DNA of 64,000 nt from Methanococcoides methylutens MM1. Lineage in GTDB: Archaea; Halobacteriota; Methanosarcinia; Methanosarcinales; Methanosarcinaceae. A model generated the notes under the pieces. The model worked only from the letters and a program-made list of their open reading frames with translations. It ran no database searches and had not been told where the DNA came from. Numbering within the stretch: position 1 is the stretch's first letter; every line of letters begins with the position of its first letter. The stretch is taken from positions 2,170,001 through 2,234,000 of the forward strand of contig NZ_CP009518.1 in NCBI RefSeq assembly GCF_000970325.1. The letters run 5' to 3'. Position numbers and translations under genes: made by a program. Below are positions 27,094 to 34,612 of the stretch, piece after piece.

Positions 27094-28320
27094 ATGGAGA
27101 AAAGAGAGGAACGCTTTTCAGGTAATGAAAATGAAGAACTTCTGTATGAGATGGTCATGCGTATCCATGAACAACCCTACAAATTCGTCCTTGCAATTAC
27201 AGGAGGAGGAGCTGAAACTATCGGACAGCTCCTGAGATACGGAGGAGGTTCCTCGACGGTCCTTGAAGCCATCGTTCCGTACAGTTCTGGAGCTCTTGAC
27301 GACCTTATTGGAAAGAAGCCCGAGAAATACGCATCAACAGCTACCGTCAGGGCTATGGCAATGGCAGCATACCGACGTGCATTATCCCTTACCGAGAATG
27401 ATGAAACAGCCAATAGCAGAGACTTAATGGGAGTGGCAGCTTCATGCAAGCTAACAACGGGAAGTGGGGAGCGTGAAGGCCGTGAACATGAGATATATGT
27501 TGGCATCCAGTCATTTGACAGAACAGTGGAAAAGACTCTAAAACTCACAAAAAGGCGCTCCAGACAGGAAGAAGAGCACATTGCGGCCTGCATGATAATC
27601 GATTTCATCGCTAAGGAATGCGGCTGGGACGGAGAAATGCTTCTTGACCGGCTTTTGAGTAAAGAGGAATGTGTCGAAGAAAGAGATGCCACAACTTCTC
27701 TGGAAATCGCACAGATGCTTGCCCGCCCGGACAGCATCATGAAACGCCCGGATCTCAAGCCGGATGTTGTCATGCTGAACCTCAAAGACAAAGTGGCTGA
27801 CGAGAAACCTGAGATTATCTTTTCAGGGTCTTTTAATCCCTGCCACCGTAATCACATCTTAATGGCCGAGCAGGCCTACCGGAAACTGGGGAAAAAGGTC
27901 CATTTTGAGATATCCATCACAAATGTGGACAAGCCACCAATAGATTTCATATCGCTTCAGGAAAGACTTTACTCACTCAGGGAGTACAGGAACAGGGATT
28001 TCCTTGGAAATATCTACCTGACTGTTGCTCCGCTTTTCATTCAGAAAGCGAAGCTCTTTGAGAATGCCACGTTCATCATTGGTGCTGATACCGCCATCCG
28101 CCTGTTCAAGGTGAGATACTACCGCAATGATGATGACATGAGGAACATGCTGGCAGAGTTTAGGGAAAAGAACATTCATTTTCTGGTATTCAGGAGAAAG
28201 GATGTGCAGCTGGACATCGAGCCGGAGATCTCCGACCTCTGTGAAGTGGTGCCACTGGAAGAGTATGAGGACAACGGGACCTCATCCTCTGATATCAGGA
28301 AAGAGATGGGCATTGAATGA
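27094..28320 (+). CDS. CinA-type amidohydrolase domain fused to a nucleotidyltransferase
   Basis: 408 residues in two parts. Residues 30-190 are a CinA C-terminal (nicotinamide-nucleotide amidase-like) domain: LAITGGGAETIGQLL, GGGSSTVLEAIVPYSSGALDDLIG. Residues 235-408 are a nicotinate/NMN adenylyltransferase-type domain: IIFSGSFNPCHRNH (the HXXH nucleotide-binding motif), and the C-terminal GTSSSDIRKEM matching ISSTXIR. Together they could deamidate NMN and adenylate the product in NAD salvage, which is inference from domain function. ATG 27094 is chosen because a TATA-like CTTTATG near 27060 leaves little or no leader; a TTG at 27040 is in frame. Confidence 0.8.
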   Translation: MEKREERFSGNENEELLYEMVMRIHEQPYKFVLAITGGGAETIGQLLRYGGGSSTVLEAIVPYSSGALDDLIGKKPEKYASTATVRAMAMAAYRRALSLTENDETANSRDLMGVAASCKLTTGSGEREGREHEIYVGIQSFDRTVEKTLKLTKRRSRQEEEHIAACMIIDFIAKECGWDGEMLLDRLLSKEECVEERDATTSLEIAQMLARPDSIMKRPDLKPDVVMLNLKDKVADEKPEIIFSGSFNPCHRNHILMAEQAYRKLGKKVHFEISITNVDKPPIDFISLQERLYSLREYRNRDFLGNIYLTVAPLFIQKAKLFENATFIIGADTAIRLFKVRYYRNDDDMRNMLAEFREKNIHFLVFRRKDVQLDIEPEISDLCEVVPLEEYEDNGTSSSDIRKEMGIE

Positions 28321-28424
28321 GACAGCTTCATGCTTCTTTTTGTAATTTTTAACTTCTGAAATAATAAGGTTGCTGCTATTAAATATTTATATAAACCATT
28401 AACCGGAAGACTTGCCAGAACAAC

Positions 28425-28451
28425 CTGTCCTCCCTCATGAAAGGGAGACAG
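28425..28451 (+). promoter_or_regulatory. 5'-leader hairpin before the giant surface-protein gene
   Basis: CTCCCT, loop CATGAA, AGGGAG, with outer CTGT/ACAG and one bulged C, makes a 10-bp stem. TATA (TTTATATAAA, about 28386-28395) predicts the transcript to begin near 28420, so the hairpin would form its 5' end, 15 bases before the start codon at 28467. Confidence 0.4.
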
Positions 28452-28466
28452 CTGGCAGGTGGAACT

Positions 28467-31400
28467 ATGAAAAACGAAGCTGTGAGATTCCCGCGAACTC
28501 CACAGGAAAGAAAAACGAAGCTATCCGCACATAATTATAGCAACCCACTGGTAAAAGTGAGAGCACTCGTCAGCAGCAACGATGCCTACATCCCTTTCTC
28601 GGTCATCGGCATCTTTGTGATACTTGGAGCCGTGCTTACCTCAGCCTACTTTTTGCAGATGGATTATGAGATCGCACAGACGATATATACCACCGAGAAG
28701 ACGGACCCTGAAAAGGTTGCCATCGGTTTTGCTTCTGCGGACCTGTCAAGGTGTCTCAATTATGCAGGGATGGAAGCCCTGAAATGGAAAGGTGAGCACC
28801 CCATCATACAGCCTGTGAACGCTTCGGGCGGTACGACCTCGGAAGATGATTTCATGGTCAATGCCCGAACGCATGACCTTGAGCCCGGAGATACATTTTA
28901 CGTCAGGATCGACCTACCATCGGATGTATGGTACAGCATCTCCTCGATCTGGAAGAACCAGAGCATCATACTGAGGATAAAGGACAGTAATGGCCAGACC
29001 ATTGATTCCGTGGACTACGGGGAGGCTGTGAGCTTCTGGAAAACAGTGTCGTTTGAGGAAAGTTTCCTGCTGCCATTGGAGATGGAACCCGGCTACGGGA
29101 CCATCGAGCTCGAATGCGGAGGCAGTGTGAAGGCCACCGACTGGTTCAGTGTTGCCATGAACCCGGTGAAGGACATATCTGCTAAACATTTCAACGAGCT
29201 GATCACAGGAAACTACCAGTACAACAATTATGTCTATGACAGGTATGCAATCAACGTGGAACCAGACATCGAACCATACCGGATACTCATCGAAGAGATC
29301 AACGGGACACTTGAAAGACAGATAAACGATGACAACCGGACGTACCCTATCTACTACACATTCACCATCCGGAACCTGAACTACACCCTCGTTGACCTTG
29401 AGACCGGTGAGTCCTTCGACCGCAGCATGGACATCTCCACGCTTGTGACATCAAGGGAACCGTTGTTGGAAGAGCTTACCACGGAATATGAGCGATCACT
29501 GAACAGTGCCGAGACATCGAATATCGTTCTCGGTGCCATGAATATAAGGTCGTTCACCTACGGACCCTGGCAGCATTATGCCAATGGTCCGCTGAACATT
29601 ATCACCAACCCGGCACTGGCATCTGCAGTGAATGCAGGAACCGCCTATGCACAGAAGCGCACGTTCGACTCTGTGGACCCGTGGGCCCTGATGTATACCA
29701 CATATTACAATGGCAAGGTGTTCTACGAGGACGTTCACGGAACAGCTGACAAGTATGATATCAACAGTTCCAACAGCTCTGCCAACCTGACATCCGTCTA
29801 CGAGGAGATGGCTCAGAACAGTTCATTCAACATCGATATCAAAGAAGGAATCGGACAATCCATGGAGGCTACCGGCACAACCTTCGAGCAGGTGGATGAG
29901 CAGTCAGCCATCGTTGTTGCAGCATCGGACTACCTCCCGAGTCTGGTGGACGGCTGGGTATTCAACGACCACCTCTGGACCGACGAAAACGACCTTGTGC
30001 ACGATGTGGCACAGGAGGTCTATTCTGCAGGAGTGCAGGCACAGGTGAAGAGGGATGGTTTTAATGAAACGGTGCCGGTGTTCACCGATACCAGCGGGAA
30101 AGTGGATTCAACGTCCTATAATTATCACACGGTTTCCTGGAAAGCCTCATACAACATTGATGCAGAGCATACCGGAGCCATAGAACCGTCATATCTGTGG
30201 GATGAAGCGTGGAGCCGGTCGTATGACAGGACGGTAAACCCGAAGATCAACCCACCCAGGGGAAGTCTCACCGGCTGGAAGGTAACTGGTGCCACCGTGT
30301 CCCTTCAGTCAGTGGATGCAGAAGTATCGATCACGCCGATGTTCCGCCACAGGGAGAACGACAACGTTACCGGAATTGTCCGCACCGACGGATATCTTGA
30401 TCGCGAAGACCATGTGTTCGACTGGGATGTGACATATAATATCGACTACAAGGTCACTTCCAGATGGAAGATATACTACACGTATTACTACACCTACAAG
30501 TGGAAGGTAATAACCGGCTACCGTACCAATGAGTTCGGAGGAAAAATTCCGCAATACAGCCATTACTCATCAAGCAGCACAGGATCGAGGACAGAATATT
30601 ATACTACCACTGAGACCCGTTCGACCTCCCACCTTGAGACAGAAACCGAAAACCTAAGCATACTCTACCACCAGCGCCCGCCCACAGGAACCTACGAAGG
30701 ATTCACCTCCTACACCGACCCGGTGACCAGGGAATACCACGACACCACCATTGAGATCGACGGGATCGAACGTCAGGACCCTGCCTGCAGTGATGCTGCT
30801 GACAAATACAAGGATCAGTACGTCGATATCCACGAGATAGAGAGCCGCTACATGCTGTTCCCAAATGACTTCTACCTCCAGGAACGAAAGGTGGAGTGTG
30901 ACATCCCGGAATGGCTACACAAGATGATGGCTGATGAGCTGCTGGAGATGGTCGGCTCCATCGAAGCTGATGACCCGGCTGTGAACGTGTCCCTGATGAA
31001 TAATCCCGGAGCAGACCCGACCATGCTCAGGTACGAGGCTGCAAAGGAGCTGACAGACGACCTCAGCGAGGACACGGAGATTTACGTGAAACGCCAGCAA
31101 TACCTGACAAGCGGCGAGATGTACACAAGTAGTGATGCTGCCCGCTATATTGCTAAAAATGAGGCCTACCGGAAGCTGATGGAGGAGATAGAATCGCAGA
31201 ACCGGAAACTGAACAGTGACCTCAATGATTACCTGCTGGAGAAGCTCACCGAGGCGAACGTGGATATCCCGGGCCTTGACACCGGAGCACTGGACAGCGT
31301 GACCTCCGGCTCACTCTCACTTTTCAACAACCCTGCCGTAAGCATGGCCGGCACCGCACTGGGAACCGAGATGGGGATCATCGATACCATGACCATCACG

Positions 31401-32600
31401 GGCATGCCTGAAAGCAAATACAACTGGACCGAAGGAATGACACTGGTGGTAGACCAGTATCCCGATTACCTCTACCATGACCCGGAGTTCGACCTGCGGG
31501 GACAATACGAACTGAAGGACCCGAAGGGCATGACCATCTACCCCCTGGGCGTGAAGAACACCTGCGTATTCTCCACCGGGATCGCAGATGATATCGCCGG
31601 CCTTCTGGAGCAGACCAGCGCCCCGGTAAAGGAAGCCACTGCCCAGATGGTCAGCAGCAGCATCGAGGACCTCAGCACAGAGGTCAAGTCACTTGAGCAG
31701 AACCTGAGCGAGCAAGCCGTCCCCCTTGACACCACCGCACTGGATCAGCAGGTGACCGGCCTGACCACCACCTACAGCAGCCGTATGAGAGAGGACATTC
31801 CCACAATGATAGCAGAGGAGATCCAAGCCGACCCGGTGGTCTCCCTATGGATCACTGAGACCGAAGTGACCTCCATCACACAAACCCACCTCCACAGCCT
31901 GCCCGACTCCCGGATCATCAACCAGTCCGCCGACGGCACCCTCTCAACAGGGATCTCTGAAAAACTGAGAACCGAGGTCATAATGAACAATCCCAACCTC
32001 ACCGGCGATGAGATGGATGCAGTCCTCAACCGCCTGGACACCGATGTCCGCGTGGGGATCGCAAACGGCATCAGCGTCGTAATCATCGATAACAGCGCCA
32101 TGATAGACGCCTCCTTTGCGGCCGTCAACAGCGAGCTTCAGAAGCTGACAGACGATGCTACCAGCCAGCTCAGCGAGGATGTCGCGGAAAAGGTCAACAA
32201 ACGCCTGGAAAGAACGATGAAGCATGTCCCAATGGGACTGCCTGTGCTCCCGCCGCACTGGATGTTCACGGTCAATGTCTGGACGTACGATGTGATCGGG
32301 AAGTATGAGTATTTCAGGGTGAGTGATAACGACAATGAGGTTATTCTCAACACTTATGTGGGGCATGAAGGGCAGGTGTATGTGAGGGAAGATGCGCAAG
32401 TCTACCATCCATTCAAAAAAACTGCTGATGGAAGAGCACTGACTATTGGAGAAAATAGGCCAATTTTCTTTGAATTTAATGGATATGCCGCAACAATCGT
32501 TGGAACTGGACCGAAAGGAGTTGGAGATAAAAGTGGGGAACGAAGTGAAAAATCAATTGGATATGACGACATTTTAACTGAGTACGAGGCAACAAGATGA
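28467..32600 (+). CDS. Giant membrane-anchored surface protein (1377 aa), function unknown
   Basis: One N-terminal transmembrane helix (FSVIGIFVILGAVLTSAYFLQM, residues about 42-63) with a basic N-terminus, then about 1300 residues predicted to lie outside. Features: many Tyr/Thr/Asn-rich stretches with NXS/T sites, a YYTYYYTYKWKV block, low-complexity Thr/Glu, coiled-coil-like helices (VSSSIEDLSTEVKSLEQNL) and a conserved-looking VPMGLPVLPPHWMFTVNVWTYDVIGKYEYF near the end. By memory this resembles long haloarchaeal proteins found with pilin-like genes (DUF7286-type), not verified. ATG 28467 is used because GGCAGGTGG precedes it; ATG 28437 lies in a hairpin. Base composition drops sharply after about 32400. 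ATGA overlap with the next gene. Confidence 0.8.
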   Translation: MKNEAVRFPRTPQERKTKLSAHNYSNPLVKVRALVSSNDAYIPFSVIGIFVILGAVLTSAYFLQMDYEIAQTIYTTEKTDPEKVAIGFASADLSRCLNYAGMEALKWKGEHPIIQPVNASGGTTSEDDFMVNARTHDLEPGDTFYVRIDLPSDVWYSISSIWKNQSIILRIKDSNGQTIDSVDYGEAVSFWKTVSFEESFLLPLEMEPGYGTIELECGGSVKATDWFSVAMNPVKDISAKHFNELITGNYQYNNYVYDRYAINVEPDIEPYRILIEEINGTLERQINDDNRTYPIYYTFTIRNLNYTLVDLETGESFDRSMDISTLVTSREPLLEELTTEYERSLNSAETSNIVLGAMNIRSFTYGPWQHYANGPLNIITNPALASAVNAGTAYAQKRTFDSVDPWALMYTTYYNGKVFYEDVHGTADKYDINSSNSSANLTSVYEEMAQNSSFNIDIKEGIGQSMEATGTTFEQVDEQSAIVVAASDYLPSLVDGWVFNDHLWTDENDLVHDVAQEVYSAGVQAQVKRDGFNETVPVFTDTSGKVDSTSYNYHTVSWKASYNIDAEHTGAIEPSYLWDEAWSRSYDRTVNPKINPPRGSLTGWKVTGATVSLQSVDAEVSITPMFRHRENDNVTGIVRTDGYLDREDHVFDWDVTYNIDYKVTSRWKIYYTYYYTYKWKVITGYRTNEFGGKIPQYSHYSSSSTGSRTEYYTTTETRSTSHLETETENLSILYHQRPPTGTYEGFTSYTDPVTREYHDTTIEIDGIERQDPACSDAADKYKDQYVDIHEIESRYMLFPNDFYLQERKVECDIPEWLHKMMADELLEMVGSIEADDPAVNVSLMNNPGADPTMLRYEAAKELTDDLSEDTEIYVKRQQYLTSGEMYTSSDAARYIAKNEAYRKLMEEIESQNRKLNSDLNDYLLEKLTEANVDIPGLDTGALDSVTSGSLSLFNNPAVSMAGTALGTEMGIIDTMTITGMPESKYNWTEGMTLVVDQYPDYLYHDPEFDLRGQYELKDPKGMTIYPLGVKNTCVFSTGIADDIAGLLEQTSAPVKEATAQMVSSSIEDLSTEVKSLEQNLSEQAVPLDTTALDQQVTGLTTTYSSRMREDIPTMIAEEIQADPVVSLWITETEVTSITQTHLHSLPDSRIINQSADGTLSTGISEKLRTEVIMNNPNLTGDEMDAVLNRLDTDVRVGIANGISVVIIDNSAMIDASFAAVNSELQKLTDDATSQLSEDVAEKVNKRLERTMKHVPMGLPVLPPHWMFTVNVWTYDVIGKYEYFRVSDNDNEVILNTYVGHEGQVYVREDAQVYHPFKKTADGRALTIGENRPIFFEFNGYAATIVGTGPKGVGDKSGERSEKSIGYDDILTEYEATR

Positions 32601-33187
32601 TAGTAAAAGGAATTACAATTTGTATTATAAGTCTGATGTTTTTGAATGTTGCAACCGCTTACAATCCATATGGTGAAGTTTATACATATGATGCTTATGT
32701 CAATGGTGAAATGTTGGAACTTGATGCTGCAAAACCAACATTGAAAATCGGGGAACCATTTACTGTTAGAATTGATATTACTGTTTACCAAAAAAGTGAT
32801 GTTTATGTCAAATTGACAGAGCTTGGCAAAGATAATTTTGAGATTATCGATGGTCCTTCTTTAGAGATGGGGAGATATCATGGCGGAGATATTCTTGAAA
32901 AAAATACCACACAAGTCTATGAGTGGACGGTAAAACCAACAGAGAATTGGGCAGGTGGATCAATACCCCTAGATATTCGTTATGAAATATTAGAACATGG
33001 AGATACAGAACCTCTCGTGAACGCCGGCTTCACAGCAGTCCTCCCCTACATCTCCACCGAATACTACGAAGCCCCCGAACCCACTCCAGCAGACCACCCG
33101 GAGAGCGACGCCAAACAGACCCCCGCATTCACCCTCCCGGCTGCCCTGCTGGCAATAGCACTTGTTGCCCTGCGCAAGAGGTGCTAA
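32597..33187 (+). CDS. Sarcinarray-family secreted protein
   Basis: 196 residues. Signal peptide (MIVKGITICIISLMFLNVATA), then YNPYGEVYTYDAYVNGEMLELDAAKPTLKIGEPFTVRIDITVYQKSDVYVKLTELG, the pattern of the sarcinarray family known from Methanosarcina, and a C-terminal anchor with a hydrophobic stretch (TPAFTLPAALLAIALVALRKRC) like archaeosortase sorting tails. Exported, probably cell-surface. The first two thirds of the gene are AT-rich, the last third GC-rich like the upstream gene. Overlaps the upstream stop by ATGA. Stop lies inside a terminator. Confidence 0.8.
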   Translation: MIVKGITICIISLMFLNVATAYNPYGEVYTYDAYVNGEMLELDAAKPTLKIGEPFTVRIDITVYQKSDVYVKLTELGKDNFEIIDGPSLEMGRYHGGDILEKNTTQVYEWTVKPTENWAGGSIPLDIRYEILEHGDTEPLVNAGFTAVLPYISTEYYEAPEPTPADHPESDAKQTPAFTLPAALLAIALVALRKRC

Positions 33188-33199
33188 CCCTCATTTTTG
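33178..33199 (+). terminator. Hairpin terminator at the sarcinarray gene stop
   Basis: GAGG, TGCTAAC, CCTC followed by ATTTTTG. The TAA stop lies in the loop. The 22-bp element differs at only two positions from the one after the HIT gene 0.5 kb downstream. Confidence 0.55.
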
Positions 33200-33284
33200 A
33201 AGACTGGGAGGACATTCTAACAATTTGGCTTCCGTAGAATCCTATATATAATTGAAGAGTGAAATAAGGTTGAGGAGTCAAAAT

Positions 33285-33695
33285 ATGGAATGTCTGTTCT
33301 GTAACATAATAAAGGGAGATATCCCGTCATACAAGGTCTACGAAGATGAAACGGCCTATGCTTTTCTTGACATAAACCCCTGCTCAAAAGGACACACGGT
33401 GGTTGTCCCCAAGACACACTACGAGAACTTCACCGAGATGCCTGCCGAAGAAGCAGCTGGACTTTTTGCCACCGTAAGGATGATCGCAAGACTGGTGGAG
33501 GATGCCGTATCAGCGGACGGCTCGAACATCGGCCTGAACAACAAACCCGCCGCCGGGCAGGCAGTTCCACATGTCCACGTTCACATCATCCCCCGCTTTG
33601 AAGGAGACGGCGGCGGATCCATGCATTCAATCGTGTCTATTCCCGGAGCCGGTGATGACCTGGAAGAGATGGCAGAACTTCTTGTGATGGAGTGA
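33285..33695 (+). CDS. HIT-family nucleotide hydrolase/transferase
   Basis: 136 residues. Histidine triad HVHVHIIP with His96, His98 and His100, N-terminal CLFCNIIKGDIPSYKVYEDE, and GHTVVVPKTH. Hydrolyses or transfers nucleoside monophosphate from dinucleotide or AMP-lysine-type substrates; exact substrate unknown. The N-terminal CX2C pair is the zinc-binding form seen in Hint-like proteins. ATG 33285 follows TGAGGAG by seven bases; TATA-like CCTATATATA at about 33241-33250. Confidence 0.93.
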   Translation: MECLFCNIIKGDIPSYKVYEDETAYAFLDINPCSKGHTVVVPKTHYENFTEMPAEEAAGLFATVRMIARLVEDAVSADGSNIGLNNKPAAGQAVPHVHVHIIPRFEGDGGGSMHSIVSIPGAGDDLEEMAELLVME

Positions 33696-33715
33696 GGAGC
33701 TAATCCTCATTTTTG
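33693..33715 (+). terminator. Hairpin terminator starting at the HIT-gene stop codon
   Basis: TGAGGA, loop GCTAA, TCCTCA followed by TTTTT. The TGA stop forms the start of the left arm. This is a classical intrinsic terminator and a near-copy of the element at 33178-33199. Confidence 0.7.
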
Positions 33716-33874
33716 GGCTCCACCATTTTGATCATTTAACTACATTGCCCCGCCATCCCTGACATTACACCATTTTTTGAGGGCATGGCCTATTCAGGAA
33801 ATTATTTTCTTCCCCGTATTCTTCGGATCATTTTTTCTGCTTCTTCTATTGCAGAATCAAAAAGTTACTCCGAA

Positions 33875-34075
33875 TCAGTTCCTGGCGTAGACGAAATAAT
33901 CCCCTTTCGGATAGATCCCCGGATACATTTCATTGCAATAGATCTTCGCCTTGTAGCCTTTTGCTTCGTATGCTTTTTCCAGTGCCTCAGCATCCTTTGC
34001 GTTCATACCCATCAGGTCGGAGACAAGATCGTAGGTTTCCCCATCATACTCCCGGGCCTTTTCCTTAATGCACAT
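33875..34075 (-). CDS. Small hypothetical protein (66 aa)
   Basis: Not recognised. Sequence MCIKEKAREYDGETYDLV, then MGMNAKDAEALEKAYEAKGYKAKIYCNEMYPGIYPKGDYFVYA, compact alpha/beta with two cysteines; no membrane segment. ATG has AGGTG seven bases upstream on the minus strand, which supports it as a real gene. Stop TGA. Convergent with the HIT gene across a 180-bp gap that has no gene. Confidence 0.65.
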   Translation of the reverse strand: MCIKEKAREYDGETYDLVSDLMGMNAKDAEALEKAYEAKGYKAKIYCNEMYPGIYPKGDYFVYARN

Positions 34076-34290
34076 GTACTTTCACCTTTTCGTTTTTCAT
34101 CATATTTATCGGGATCTTTACCTTGACTTTAAAGATACCTGATACAGGAATTATCCATCCGTTCAATATACAGCTTTTCGTCCACAATTTTGAAAGTACT
34201 GAATAACCTATATTGTTATCAATAAAAATAACATTTAGTATCCAAAGAATTAGTGTTAAATATTTCCACCTTTTAACTTACCCTCAGGTC

Positions 34291-34352
34291 ACCGGGCAGA
34301 TCCTCCTAAGATCCACCCACACAGGAAAGGAGCCATCTGAAAACTGCCCGGT
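34291..34352. repeat. Long-range inverted repeat in the 34.1-34.6 kb gap
   Basis: ACCGGGCAG (34291-34299) and CTGCCCGGT (34344-34352) are perfectly complementary 9-mers enclosing 44 bases that contain both a CCTCCT and a GGAAAGGAG run, able to pair inside. This is the 5' side of a small reading frame at 34387 and looks like a structured leader or small RNA. Confidence 0.4.
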
Positions 34353-34386
34353 ACCCAATCACCAGAAAACTGCAGGAGATGACTAA

Positions 34387-34521
34387 ATGATAGAAGAAAA
34401 CGAACAGCCAATGGAAACATGCAAGCAGAACAGCGACAGAAACCTGTGCATATTCATTCGCACCACGAAGACATATCACAAGTTGGCGAAGGAGCAGGAG
34501 TATTATACGGGACCTAAATGA
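34387..34521 (+). CDS. Putative small protein (44 aa)
   Basis: A 44-codon frame, MIEENEQPMETCKQNSDRN..., basic in its second half (RTTKTYHKLAKEQEYY), two cysteines. AGGAG lies about eight bases before ATG. It follows the structured region at 34291-34352, and no known family is recognised. Support is limited to the ribosome site; it could be a leader peptide or chance. The remaining 34522-34612 holds nothing I can identify. Confidence 0.35.
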   Translation: MIEENEQPMETCKQNSDRNLCIFIRTTKTYHKLAKEQEYYTGPK

Positions 34522-34612
34522 GGGAATTTAAGATATGGTCGCGGGGAAAGAAATTGGGCAGGGAGTTTTTGGTAATGGAAGTTGGAAATACGAAAATAAT
34601 CTAGAACCCCCA

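Noticed and set aside
33720-33874. Coding-like stretch on the minus strand (FDSAIEEAEKMIRRIRGRK) after the 66-aa gene
   Set aside because: It would need a frameshift to join the 66-aa frame, has no start of its own and is too short to call a pseudogene.
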